Shown here: piece by piece, positions 51,701 to 58,429 of the stretch
Position numbering within the stretch: position 1 is the first letter of the stretch
How the letters are laid out: each line of letters opens with the position of its first letter
Source: an uncultured Collinsella sp.
GTDB lineage: Bacteria; Actinomycetota; Coriobacteriia; Coriobacteriales; Coriobacteriaceae
Assembly: GCA_902479135.1 (NCBI GenBank)
Contig: CABSNU010000002.1
Coordinates: 93,550 to 157,549, forward strand
Direction: 5' to 3'
Length of the DNA: 64,000 nt
Program-made: the position numbers and the translations under genes
Notes under the pieces: model-generated
What the model was told of the DNA's origin: nothing
Database searches by the model: none
The model's input: the letters and a program-made list of their open reading frames with translations, nothing else

Positions 51701-52586
51701 CCTTAAGCTCATCGCCGCCAACGATGCCACGGACGAGGATCTTGCCAACTACCTCGCGAACATCTCCAAGGTCACTGTCAACGGTACCGAGTACAGCGCG
51801 CAGGGCCGCGGTGCGGTAAGGATCTTCAACGCCGACGGCTCGCTTAACCTGGCGGCCGCCAACCAGGATAAATCGCTGGTGTTCAATGCCAACGGCGACT
51901 ACCAGATTGAGGTCAAGGCCACCGGCTACACCACCAACCTGGGCTTCACCTACACCAAGTCGGCCGACAAGACGGCGCTCAACGCCGCAATTGAGGCCGC
52001 TGCCAAGTTGAGCAACGACCAGGGCACCTACACCGCCGCATCTTGGGCTGCGTTCCAGGACGCGCTGCGCGCTGCCCAGGGCGTTAACGAAAGCCCCGCG
52101 GCTTCCGACGACGAGGTTGCCAACGCCCTCTCGACGCTCCAGAACGCTCAGGCCGCGCTCGCCAAGGCCGCAACGACCGACCAAAAGACCGACCTTAAGG
52201 TCGAGATTGGCCGTGCCGATGTGCTGAACGAGTCCGACTACACCGCCGACTCCTGGAAGGCATACCAGACCGCGCTGGCTGCAGCCCAATCCGTGCTTTC
52301 GAAGGACGACGCCTCTGCCGCCGACGTCGAGGCGGCAACGACTGCGCTCAAGACCGCCCGCGAGGCGCTCGCCAAGCCCAGCCAGAACCCCAAGGACAAC
52401 TCCACGAGCACCACGACGACGACCACGACGACCACCGATACCAAGAAGGCCAATGCATCCAAGAAGGACGCAAGCGGCCTCCCCGGCACCGGTGATACCC
52501 AGATCGCCACGGTCGGCATCTTCGCCGGTATCGGCGCCGCCATCGCGGCCGCCGGCGTCGCCATCCGCCGCCGCATGCAGCACTAG
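48786..52586 (+). CDS. LPxTG surface protein with FMN-binding domain, two Tp47-like regions and FIVAR repeats
   Basis: A 1,266-residue protein: signal peptide (to about 39); FMN-binding domain (about 80-195, motif DAVTTATISS at 171-180, where the usual SGAT Gly is Thr); a region resembling T. pallidum Tp47 (about 205-530: YTYGYAGLTWAEYWAGE and YYGNDATYSNALATYGTK); a FIVAR-like helix (535-605); a second, weaker Tp47-like region (605-870); Ig-like material; two FIVAR repeats (about 1,063-1,128 and 1,135-1,198); a Thr-rich stalk and LPGTGD (1,232). Probably sortase-anchored and redox active. It has its own terminator. The Tp47 similarity is recalled, not computed. Confidence 0.85.
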   Translation: MQKENAVLRHLNAFGSNACRAAVITAMVTSMAPTTAIAATMTKTGTEATNNAPVSIQNEEANLLTTDSSSQNASSGTSYDLSKIADGTYTGKAVADSHDPHNKGDEWDAESYDVNVTVTVAGGKITKVDVANYDSLGDNDYEKMNLAVTGSRRVKGVPTQIEAAGSTDGIDAVTTATISSNAIKAAVDNALQTAYDEQNPSTPATDEYTYGYAGLTWAEYWAGENVQAAGSSASSSELDSRNEADKGAFDVVTRATFNHGLHRGSYQCTDVIETAEGVKIYPSYYPDSKSFVDVDGNHFSIDSKAKTVTAADGTVYTMTGHKVTGLKYVPVKIKTSDLEAFKASHSFVANGETLAGGYGEANLKAYSGLVADVDATTHGLKTVTMNGTTASFSAADETGTGSGIKGQELKTATGIEPTVKDASGSYGEFLRVDLNGNYGDLGANMQSVTWTYYGNDATYSNALATYGTKFAADNWMHKSMGIQLGLTKSERCQLPEGTNGTGYWKLTVHALGYNDYTYKFQATDDNIVGAKEPVTDATKAQLQDLYNKAMSLDRSKYTEDSWTASSIETETAETKDLLDKKNLGEAEAAEQIKHLQGALNALVSLYPQAGDYVLMNIPYADFYAAEKNNAGTDIVTSATRQKTRSSLASGSYHVKSDGTDISGVTFAVKVGEGDIDWSNFTRVTDDSSVTITTSIKGKESTTTYKGKDALFESPDYSYYVLPAGEAPTNYKELTAGSEGNLRFGAVEGKEATKLENVKADFKTSSKYGDYEIDFKNLREQMVDADGNQATVYGAVVNADDADGTTEGYGMRAVENIWKGKEIAWSCGLVNVSHGSPLSSQYYKSMMGKTIKNVTFYTSTGTYTVAMDQYVPVKDADATIKAEDASLDGANATVMADVTLPEGFDAAYQIDGKDVEPLASNARSSVSVTFDASALKPGSHTLTAIDKKGKFADISTSFTATTSKLVASFDAANLKLIAANDATDEDLANYLANISKVTVNGTEYSAQGRGAVRIFNADGSLNLAAANQDKSLVFNANGDYQIEVKATGYTTNLGFTYTKSADKTALNAAIEAAAKLSNDQGTYTAASWAAFQDALRAAQGVNESPAASDDEVANALSTLQNAQAALAKAATTDQKTDLKVEIGRADVLNESDYTADSWKAYQTALAAAQSVLSKDDASAADVEAATTALKTAREALAKPSQNPKDNSTSTTTTTTTTTDTKKANASKKDASGLPGTGDTQIATVGIFAGIGAAIAAAGVAIRRRMQH

Positions 52587-52622
52587 CGCCTAAAACGCGC
52601 GCCACGCGCTCGCAACGCAAGC

Positions 52623-52656
52623 GCCCGCAGCCCCAACCAGGGCTGCGGGCCTTTTC
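52623..52656 (+). terminator. Terminator between the LPxTG protein and the rest of the flavin operon
   Basis: GCCCGCAGCCC pairs with GGGCTGCGGGC (6-base loop), then CTTTTC. Partial readthrough or a second promoter must supply the downstream genes. Confidence 0.88.
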
Positions 52657-52686
52657 TCATACTCGACCACGGGAGACCACCCACAA

Positions 52687-54180
52687 ATGGACAACTACCA
52701 ACCCAAGCACTCAAAAGCCAAGGCGCTCGGCCACGGCCTCGCCACGGCAGGCTTTATCGTGCCCTCGATCGCCGTGGGCGCAACCGTAGCCCTCGTGGTG
52801 TCCCAGTACACCCCGCTCGTGGCCAAGACGGTCGCCGCCACGCCCGCGCAAGAGGCCGCAGGCGCCGACCTCAAGACCGTCGACACCTCCAACGTCCAGA
52901 AGGAGACGGCAACGCCGGCAACCGAATCGCTCGACCCCTCGGTCTATAGCATGGACGCCGCAAACCTCAAGGACGGCACCTATGAAGGCACAGGTACCGG
53001 CTTTAGGGGCAGTATCACCGTGCGCGTGACCATCGCGGGCGGCAAGATCGTGGCAATCGACATAGTGTCGTCTGCGGACGACCCAGCCTACTTTGGGCGT
53101 GCCCGGGCGATCACCCAGTCGGTGATCAGCGCGCAGTCGACGTCGGTCGACACTATCTCGGGTGCCACGTATTCATCAAAAGGCCTGCTCATGGCCATCA
53201 AAAACGCACTGGTCAAGGCATCGGGCGGGCTTGCCGAGGCTGTTGCCCCCGCCCCTGCGGCCGGCGGCTCCTCCAATAAGCCCCACCACACCATCGACCC
53301 CTTCACGCCCGCCGGCGGCTACGCAGACGGCGTCTACACCGACTCCGCCTGGGGCTACAGCGAGGACACGCCCGTCAGCGTGCGCGTGACCATCGCGGGC
53401 GGCAAGATCGCCAACATCGAGCTCGTGAACACGGGCGACACGCCCGAGTATTGGAGCCGCGCCTGGAACGCGCTCCCCGGGCTCGTCATACAAAAGCAAA
53501 GCGTCAACGTCGATACCGTGACAGGAGCCACGTATTCGAGCGAGGGCATCCTCGGCGCCATCCAGGGATGCCTTAAGCAGGCCGCAGCTGGCACAAAGGA
53601 CCCCGAGCCCACGCCTAACCCCGACCCCGCGCCCAACCCGGACCCCTCGCCCGACACGCCAGACGAGGTCCACTACGCCGACGGCGACTTTACAGGCTAC
53701 GCCCTCTGCAAAAACGAGGAGGACGACGAAGCCTTCAGCCCCTATTACGTCAAGCTCACCGCCACCGTTAAGGACGGCAAGGTTACCGGCATCCACGATA
53801 TCGAGGGCGTGGGCGGCAAGCCCGACGAGAGCCTCTCCGAGGCGCTCGACCCCTTCGATGAGGCAAACGAGCCCTACCTCGATAACGCCATCGAGGGCCG
53901 CACCTTCCGCGGTACCGTCTACACCGGCATCCCCGAACAGCTGCTCGCGGGCACCGAGGCCGGCAAGATCGACGTGGTGGCGCGCGCCACCTACTCCAGC
54001 CGCGCCATCGCCAACGCCTACGCCGACGCCCTCGCGCGCTCGGCCGCGGCCTATAAGGACGCAAACGACAGCAAGGGCGACAAGGCGGACGCTTCTGACA
54101 AGACAAACGCCCCCGATGAGACTGCGGCCAACACGACCGCCGCAAGCGGAGTCGACGAGGAGGCTGACGCCCATGCGTAA
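52687..54180 (+). CDS. Membrane-tethered protein with three FMN-binding domains
   Basis: A 497-residue protein anchored by one N-terminal helix (about 14-40). Three FMN-binding domains follow: about 95-180 (DTISGATYSS), 210-295 (DTVTGATYSS) and 345-455 (DVVARATYSS). ApbE attaches FMN to the Thr in the SGAT-like motif; the first two are canonical, and the third has Arg in place of Gly. A Pro/Asp-rich linker separates domains 2 and 3, and the C-terminus is charged and disordered. It likely forms a chain of flavins outside the membrane. It overlaps the next gene. Confidence 0.92.
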   Translation: MDNYQPKHSKAKALGHGLATAGFIVPSIAVGATVALVVSQYTPLVAKTVAATPAQEAAGADLKTVDTSNVQKETATPATESLDPSVYSMDAANLKDGTYEGTGTGFRGSITVRVTIAGGKIVAIDIVSSADDPAYFGRARAITQSVISAQSTSVDTISGATYSSKGLLMAIKNALVKASGGLAEAVAPAPAAGGSSNKPHHTIDPFTPAGGYADGVYTDSAWGYSEDTPVSVRVTIAGGKIANIELVNTGDTPEYWSRAWNALPGLVIQKQSVNVDTVTGATYSSEGILGAIQGCLKQAAAGTKDPEPTPNPDPAPNPDPSPDTPDEVHYADGDFTGYALCKNEEDDEAFSPYYVKLTATVKDGKVTGIHDIEGVGGKPDESLSEALDPFDEANEPYLDNAIEGRTFRGTVYTGIPEQLLAGTEAGKIDVVARATYSSRAIANAYADALARSAAAYKDANDSKGDKADASDKTNAPDETAANTTAASGVDEEADAHA

Positions 54181-54646
54181 CCCGTTTGCCCTCCTTGGGC
54201 GCCACCTCTGGCGCAACCGCAATTTCTATCTCAAAGCCGTCAACGCCGCAGCCGTCGTCGCCATCGTGGCGGGCTACAGCAGCTGGGCCGCCCAGGCGGC
54301 AGAGGCCGACGCCCGCACCCAGGCGGAGGCTGTCCAGGCCGAGCGCTCGCAGACGCGCGGGGCCTATGCCACCGACGGCACCTTCGAGGGCAGCGCCCAG
54401 GGCTACGGCGGCACTGTCACCTGCCGCGTGACCATCGAGAACGGATGCATCGAGAGCGTCGAGGTCACGGACCACGCCGGCGAGACCCCCGCCTACTTTG
54501 CGCAGGCCGAGGGCCTCACGCAGACCATCTGCGATGCCCAGGGAACCAACGTCGACACCGTCTCGGGTGCCACGTTCTCGAGCGCCGGCATCCTAAACGC
54601 CGTCAACGCGGCGCTTGAGCAGAGCAATGCGGGAGGTGCGCAGTAA
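54173..54646 (+). CDS. Small membrane-anchored FMN-binding protein
   Basis: A 157-residue protein with a basic start, one hydrophobic helix (about 20-40) and one FMN-binding domain (about 65-150) carrying the standard motif DTVSGATFSS. The ATG at 54173 lies within the end of the three-domain gene, after GAGGAGG, and its TAA overlaps the ATG of the NapH-like gene (TAATG). Tight coupling suggests that it passes electrons between the membrane iron-sulfur protein and the multi-flavin protein. Confidence 0.92.
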   Translation: MRNPFALLGRHLWRNRNFYLKAVNAAAVVAIVAGYSSWAAQAAEADARTQAEAVQAERSQTRGAYATDGTFEGSAQGYGGTVTCRVTIENGCIESVEVTDHAGETPAYFAQAEGLTQTICDAQGTNVDTVSGATFSSAGILNAVNAALEQSNAGGAQ

Positions 54647-55683
54647 TGGCCAGGACTGCATCCGCCAAGGCCCGCGGCGCAAAGCGCCCCGCGGGAACCC
54701 TTGAGAGCTTGCGCAACGGCGCAAACGTCATCGCGCGCCCCAAGAACAAGATGCAGGAGCGCCTGCGCCGACAGTACCTCCATCGCGGCGTGCGCTGGTG
54801 CGTACAGCTCGGCTTTCTCATCTGCTTCCCGGCCGCCTGGAACGCCGCCTTCAACGGCGTCAAGTACATCTTCACGCAGCTCGGGAGCCATGCACCCATC
54901 GAGCTCACCGGCTTTTTATCCCTGCTTTTGGCCCTCTTGGCCTTCACCTGCGTGTTCGGCCGTTTCTTCTGCGGCTTTGCCTGCGCCTTCGGTACGCTCG
55001 GCGATATCGTCTACGCACTTGCAACCCCGCTGCGCCGGGCACTTCGCCTCGAGGGCAAGGGCGCGCACCGGCTCCCCGCGGGCGTGCAGCACGCGCTCCA
55101 GCTCGTCAAGTACGCCGTCCTCGTGGGTATCTGCGCCCTCTGCGTGATGGGTATCTGGCCCCAGGTCTCGGGCGCGAGCCCCTGGGTCGCCTTCGCCGGC
55201 ATCACCGCGCGCTCGCTCGAGGGCATCGCGCCCGCGGCCTTTGCCGCGCTTGGCGCGGTCATGGTGGGAATGGCCCTTGTCGAGCGTTTCTTCTGCCAGT
55301 TCCTCTGCCCCTTCGGTGCCGTATTCTCACTGCTGCCGGTGCTGCCGATCTCACTTTTCAACCGACGCCGCGAAAGCTGTGCGCGCGGTTGCAACCGCTG
55401 CCAGGACAGCTGCCCGGTGCGCATCCACCCCGAGCGCGCCGACCTGCGATCGGGCGAGTGTATCGCCTGCGGGCGCTGCGCCGATGGCTGCCCCATGGCC
55501 AACGTGACGCTCGCCCGGCTCGACGGCTTTAAGCGCGATCAGGCAACCGACGATGCCAGCGAGCTCGCGCAAGGCAACACCCGCAAGCGCCCGCCCGCAG
55601 GGCCCGCCATTCGCGGGACCGAGGTTGCGCTCACGCTCGTCAAGGCTGCCATCCTCGCCGCGCTCTGCCACCTGCTCATGTAG
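54646..55683 (+). CDS. NapH/MauN-like 4Fe-4S membrane protein
   Basis: A 345-residue membrane protein with about five hydrophobic segments and the repeated RFFCGFACAFG and RFFCQFLCPFGA motifs of the NapH family. The C-terminal cytoplasmic part has two ferredoxin-like cysteine groups, CARGCNRCQDSCP (unusual Cx3Cx2Cx3C) and CIACGRCADGCP (standard). NapH-type proteins oxidise quinol and pass electrons on. Here it probably feeds the flavinylated proteins encoded just upstream. It starts at an ATG overlapping the previous stop codon. Confidence 0.92.
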   Translation: MARTASAKARGAKRPAGTLESLRNGANVIARPKNKMQERLRRQYLHRGVRWCVQLGFLICFPAAWNAAFNGVKYIFTQLGSHAPIELTGFLSLLLALLAFTCVFGRFFCGFACAFGTLGDIVYALATPLRRALRLEGKGAHRLPAGVQHALQLVKYAVLVGICALCVMGIWPQVSGASPWVAFAGITARSLEGIAPAAFAALGAVMVGMALVERFFCQFLCPFGAVFSLLPVLPISLFNRRRESCARGCNRCQDSCPVRIHPERADLRSGECIACGRCADGCPMANVTLARLDGFKRDQATDDASELAQGNTRKRPPAGPAIRGTEVALTLVKAAILAALCHLLM

Positions 55684-55772
55684 GGCACGCGCACCCGCAG
55701 CCCGACGCCCCGTCAGCACCGAGTCGTGCAGGCGCAGGCTCATCCGTAACGCCACCGACCAGAAAGCTCGCC

Positions 55773-56846
55773 ATGATCCAGACCCCCCACACCATCGACC
55801 GCCGCACGTTTATCGCCCTCGCAGGCGGGGCCCTCGTCTCTTGCGCCGGTGCACTTACCGGCTGCTCGGGCACGCAGGGCGGCTCGGGCTCTGCAGCCGC
55901 GTCCAAAGCGGGCTCCGCGGGCTCCGACAGCTCGCCCAAGGTGCAGAGCACGACGCTCTTTGTCTTCGACACTGTCGTGAATATCAGCGCCCAGTGCAGC
56001 AAAAAGGTCATGGACGAGGTCGCCGACCGCTGCACCTACTTTGAGAACAAGTTCTCGCGCACCGTGGAGGGCTCGGATATCTGGAACATCAACAATGCAG
56101 GCGGCAAGCCCGTGGAAGTCGCGCACGAGACCGCCGAGGTCATCGAGGCAGCCATCCGCTACGCCAAGGAATCCGACGGGCTCTTTGACATCACCATCGG
56201 CGCCGTCTCGAGCCTCTGGGATTTTGACAACGAGGTCAAGCCCGCAGACAAGGACATCCAGGCGGCACTCCCCCATGTGGACTATCGCACCATCTCGGTC
56301 GACGGCACCACCGTCACCCTCTCCGACCCCGAGTCCAAGCTCGACTTGGGTGGTATCGCCAAGGGCTACATCACCGACGACCTCGTGGCGCTCTTTAAGA
56401 AGCATGGCGTCAGAAATGCCTCCATCAGCCTGGGTGGCAACGTCTACGTGATGGGCAAGAGCTTTGACGGCGACGCCTGGAACGTGGGCGTGCAAGACCC
56501 CAACGGCGCGCAGGACGACGTGCTCGCCACCGTCAAGACGCGCAACCGCTCCCTTGTGACGAGCGGCCTCTATGAGCGCGGCTTTGAGCAGGACGGCACG
56601 TTCTACTACCACATCCTCGACCCCAAAACGGGCTACCCCGCCGCCACCGACCTCAAGAGCGCCTCGATTATGACCAAGAAATCCGTGCTTGGGGACGCCT
56701 ACTCTACCATCCTGTTTTTGCTCGGCCACGACCGCGCCATGGAGCTCATCGAAAGCGATGAGCGCTTTGAAGGCGGCGTTTTAGTCGATATGGACGATCG
56801 CGCCACCAAGAGCGACGGCTCGACGTTCAAGATCTTGCAGGACTAG
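55773..56846 (+). CDS. apbE: FAD:protein FMN transferase (ApbE), lipoprotein
   Basis: A 357-residue lipoprotein: an RR-containing signal (DRRTFIALAGGALV) with lipobox LTGC and Cys31, a Ser/Gly linker, and the ApbE fold. Conserved parts are VFDTVVNIS (near the usual MGT motif), DLGGIAKGYITDDLV, LGGNVYVMG and LDPKTGYPA. It transfers FMN from FAD onto Thr/Ser of FMN-binding domains outside the membrane. Three likely substrates are encoded directly upstream. Confidence 0.95.
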   Translation: MIQTPHTIDRRTFIALAGGALVSCAGALTGCSGTQGGSGSAAASKAGSAGSDSSPKVQSTTLFVFDTVVNISAQCSKKVMDEVADRCTYFENKFSRTVEGSDIWNINNAGGKPVEVAHETAEVIEAAIRYAKESDGLFDITIGAVSSLWDFDNEVKPADKDIQAALPHVDYRTISVDGTTVTLSDPESKLDLGGIAKGYITDDLVALFKKHGVRNASISLGGNVYVMGKSFDGDAWNVGVQDPNGAQDDVLATVKTRNRSLVTSGLYERGFEQDGTFYYHILDPKTGYPAATDLKSASIMTKKSVLGDAYSTILFLLGHDRAMELIESDERFEGGVLVDMDDRATKSDGSTFKILQD

Positions 56847-56851
56847 GAGCC

Positions 56852-57268
56852 ATGATGGTCAAGCGCAAAGGTGCGCGCGATGGGCGCGACAACAAAAGAC
56901 TCAACCTCATCCTGGTTTTGGCGATAGCGGCCGTCGCATGCGCCGGCTTAGCCGCCACGCGTCTGATGGGAGCAAACACGAACGCCGACACGGCCACAGT
57001 CGTCATCCGCGATGGAGAGCAAAACGTCTACGAGCTTCCTCTGAACCAGAACACGACCAAGACCGTTACAACCGACTTGGGAACCAACCTCATCGAAATC
57101 AAAGACGGACGCGTGCACGTCGAGGAAGCAGACTGTCCCAACCAGGACTGCGTGCACCAGGGCTGGATTGACGCTGCCGGGGAGCAAATTGTCTGCCTTC
57201 CGCACAAGCTTACCGTCGATATCGTCGACGCGAGCGCCGAGACCACCTACGACGTAGTGGGGCGCTAA
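56852..57268 (+). CDS. NusG domain II protein (EetA-like)
   Basis: A 138-residue protein with one N-terminal membrane helix (about 18-38) and an extracytoplasmic NusG-II domain, recognisable by EEADCPNQDCVHQGWI and IVCLPHKLTVDI with three Cys. Proteins of this type occur with Gx transporter genes and flavinylation systems, where they are called EetA in Listeria (from memory). It starts 5 bases after apbE with GGAG, and the next gene begins 3 bases after its stop. It may help electron transfer or assembly. Confidence 0.88.
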   Translation: MMVKRKGARDGRDNKRLNLILVLAIAAVACAGLAATRLMGANTNADTATVVIRDGEQNVYELPLNQNTTKTVTTDLGTNLIEIKDGRVHVEEADCPNQDCVHQGWIDAAGEQIVCLPHKLTVDIVDASAETTYDVVGR

Positions 57269-57271
57269 TCC

Positions 57272-58429
57272 GTGGAGATGGTCGATATCGAGCACACTCG
57301 CCGCCTGGCGCGCGTTTCGCTGTTGTGCGCCTGCGCATTGGTGCTGTCCTATCTGGAGACCATGATTCCGCTGCCCGTCGCGGTGCCCGGCATTAAACTG
57401 GGCCTTGCCAACGTGGCCGTAGTCGTCGCACTCTATACGCTCGATGCCAAAAGCGCCGGTGCCGTTGCGCTCGTCAAGGTCTTTGCATCGGGCTTTTTGT
57501 TTGGTTCGCCCATGATGCTCGTCTATAGCCTAGGCGGCACGGCCCTCGCCTTTATCGGCATGGTCGCCCTTGCTGCCGTGCCGGGTGTTGGCTTGGTGCC
57601 CGTGAGCATGCTTGCCGCCGTGCTGCACAATGTAGGCCAGCTGGGCGTTGCCGCCATGGCGCTGCAGACCCCGGCAGTCTTTATCAATCTGGGCGTTCTG
57701 GGCGTCGCCGCCTGCGTCACCGGCGGCATTACGGGCGCGGTGGCAGAAGGTGCGCTCGCCGGTATTGAGCAAGCCGATGACACACGTCCCTCCGTCGATT
57801 GCGCTGCACTTGCCGCCAATATCGTGGCAGGAGAGCGCATCGCCTTTGTCGGCACCAACGGCAGTGGCAAAAGCACCTGTGCACTCGAGCTTGCGGGGCT
57901 GCTCAAAGATGCAAACGGGCCCGCTATGCGCGTGCAGGGCACCGTAGGCCTTGCTTTTCAGGATCCCGATAACCAGATCGTCGCTCCAGTCGTGCGAGAC
58001 GACATCGCCTTTGGACTCGAAAACCGCGGTGTCCCCCGCGACGAAATGCGTTCAGAAGTCTTGCAGGCACTCAACGAGCTTGGCATTGTCGAGCTTGAGC
58101 AACGCGATGTCGCCACACTCTCGGGCGGCCAAAAACAACGCGTGGCGGCGTCGGGATTGGTTGCGCTCACCCCTTCGCTCATGATTTTTGACGAGACGAC
58201 CGCCATGCTCGACGAGACCGCCCGCGAGGCCGTCAATGATCTCATCGATCATCTTTGCCAGCGCGATGTTGCCGTGATCCAGATCACGCAGTTGCTCGAC
58301 GAGGTCGCGCGCGCCGACCGAGTCGCCGTCTTCGAGGCGGGCGCCATCGCATACCTGGGTACCGTGCAAGATCTTGCCGACCAGCGCGATCTGCTCATTC
58401 GATGCGGCCTGGAGGAACTGTGTCGTTAA
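57272..58429 (+). CDS. Fusion of a Gx-transporter (EetB-like/ECF substrate-type) domain and an ECF ATPase
   Basis: A 385-residue fusion. Residues 1-165 form about five membrane segments typical of the Gx transporter family (heptaprenyl synthase component I-like; GIKLGLANVAVVVALY). Residues 170-385 form an EcfA-type ATPase: Walker A GTNGSGKST, a Q-loop LAFQDPDNQIVAP, signature LSGGQKQRV and Walker B LMIFDE. These parts are usually separate genes. The GTG at 57272 follows GGGG. It overlaps the next gene by 10 bases. The cargo may be a flavin or a quinone-related compound. Confidence 0.88.
   Translation: MEMVDIEHTRRLARVSLLCACALVLSYLETMIPLPVAVPGIKLGLANVAVVVALYTLDAKSAGAVALVKVFASGFLFGSPMMLVYSLGGTALAFIGMVALAAVPGVGLVPVSMLAAVLHNVGQLGVAAMALQTPAVFINLGVLGVAACVTGGITGAVAEGALAGIEQADDTRPSVDCAALAANIVAGERIAFVGTNGSGKSTCALELAGLLKDANGPAMRVQGTVGLAFQDPDNQIVAPVVRDDIAFGLENRGVPRDEMRSEVLQALNELGIVELEQRDVATLSGGQKQRVAASGLVALTPSLMIFDETTAMLDETAREAVNDLIDHLCQRDVAVIQITQLLDEVARADRVAVFEAGAIAYLGTVQDLADQRDLLIRCGLEELCR

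Noticed and set aside
48711..52583. Very long open frame antisense to the LPxTG flavin surface protein
   Set aside because: It mirrors the codon bias of the sense gene, has no ribosome site or recognisable domains, and its composition is that of a GC-rich shadow frame.
52687..54180. Electron-transport complex Rnf or Nqr operon
   Set aside because: FMN-binding domains recall RnfG/NqrC, but no RnfA-E or NqrB-F homologues are present; NapH-like and ApbE genes fit a different system.
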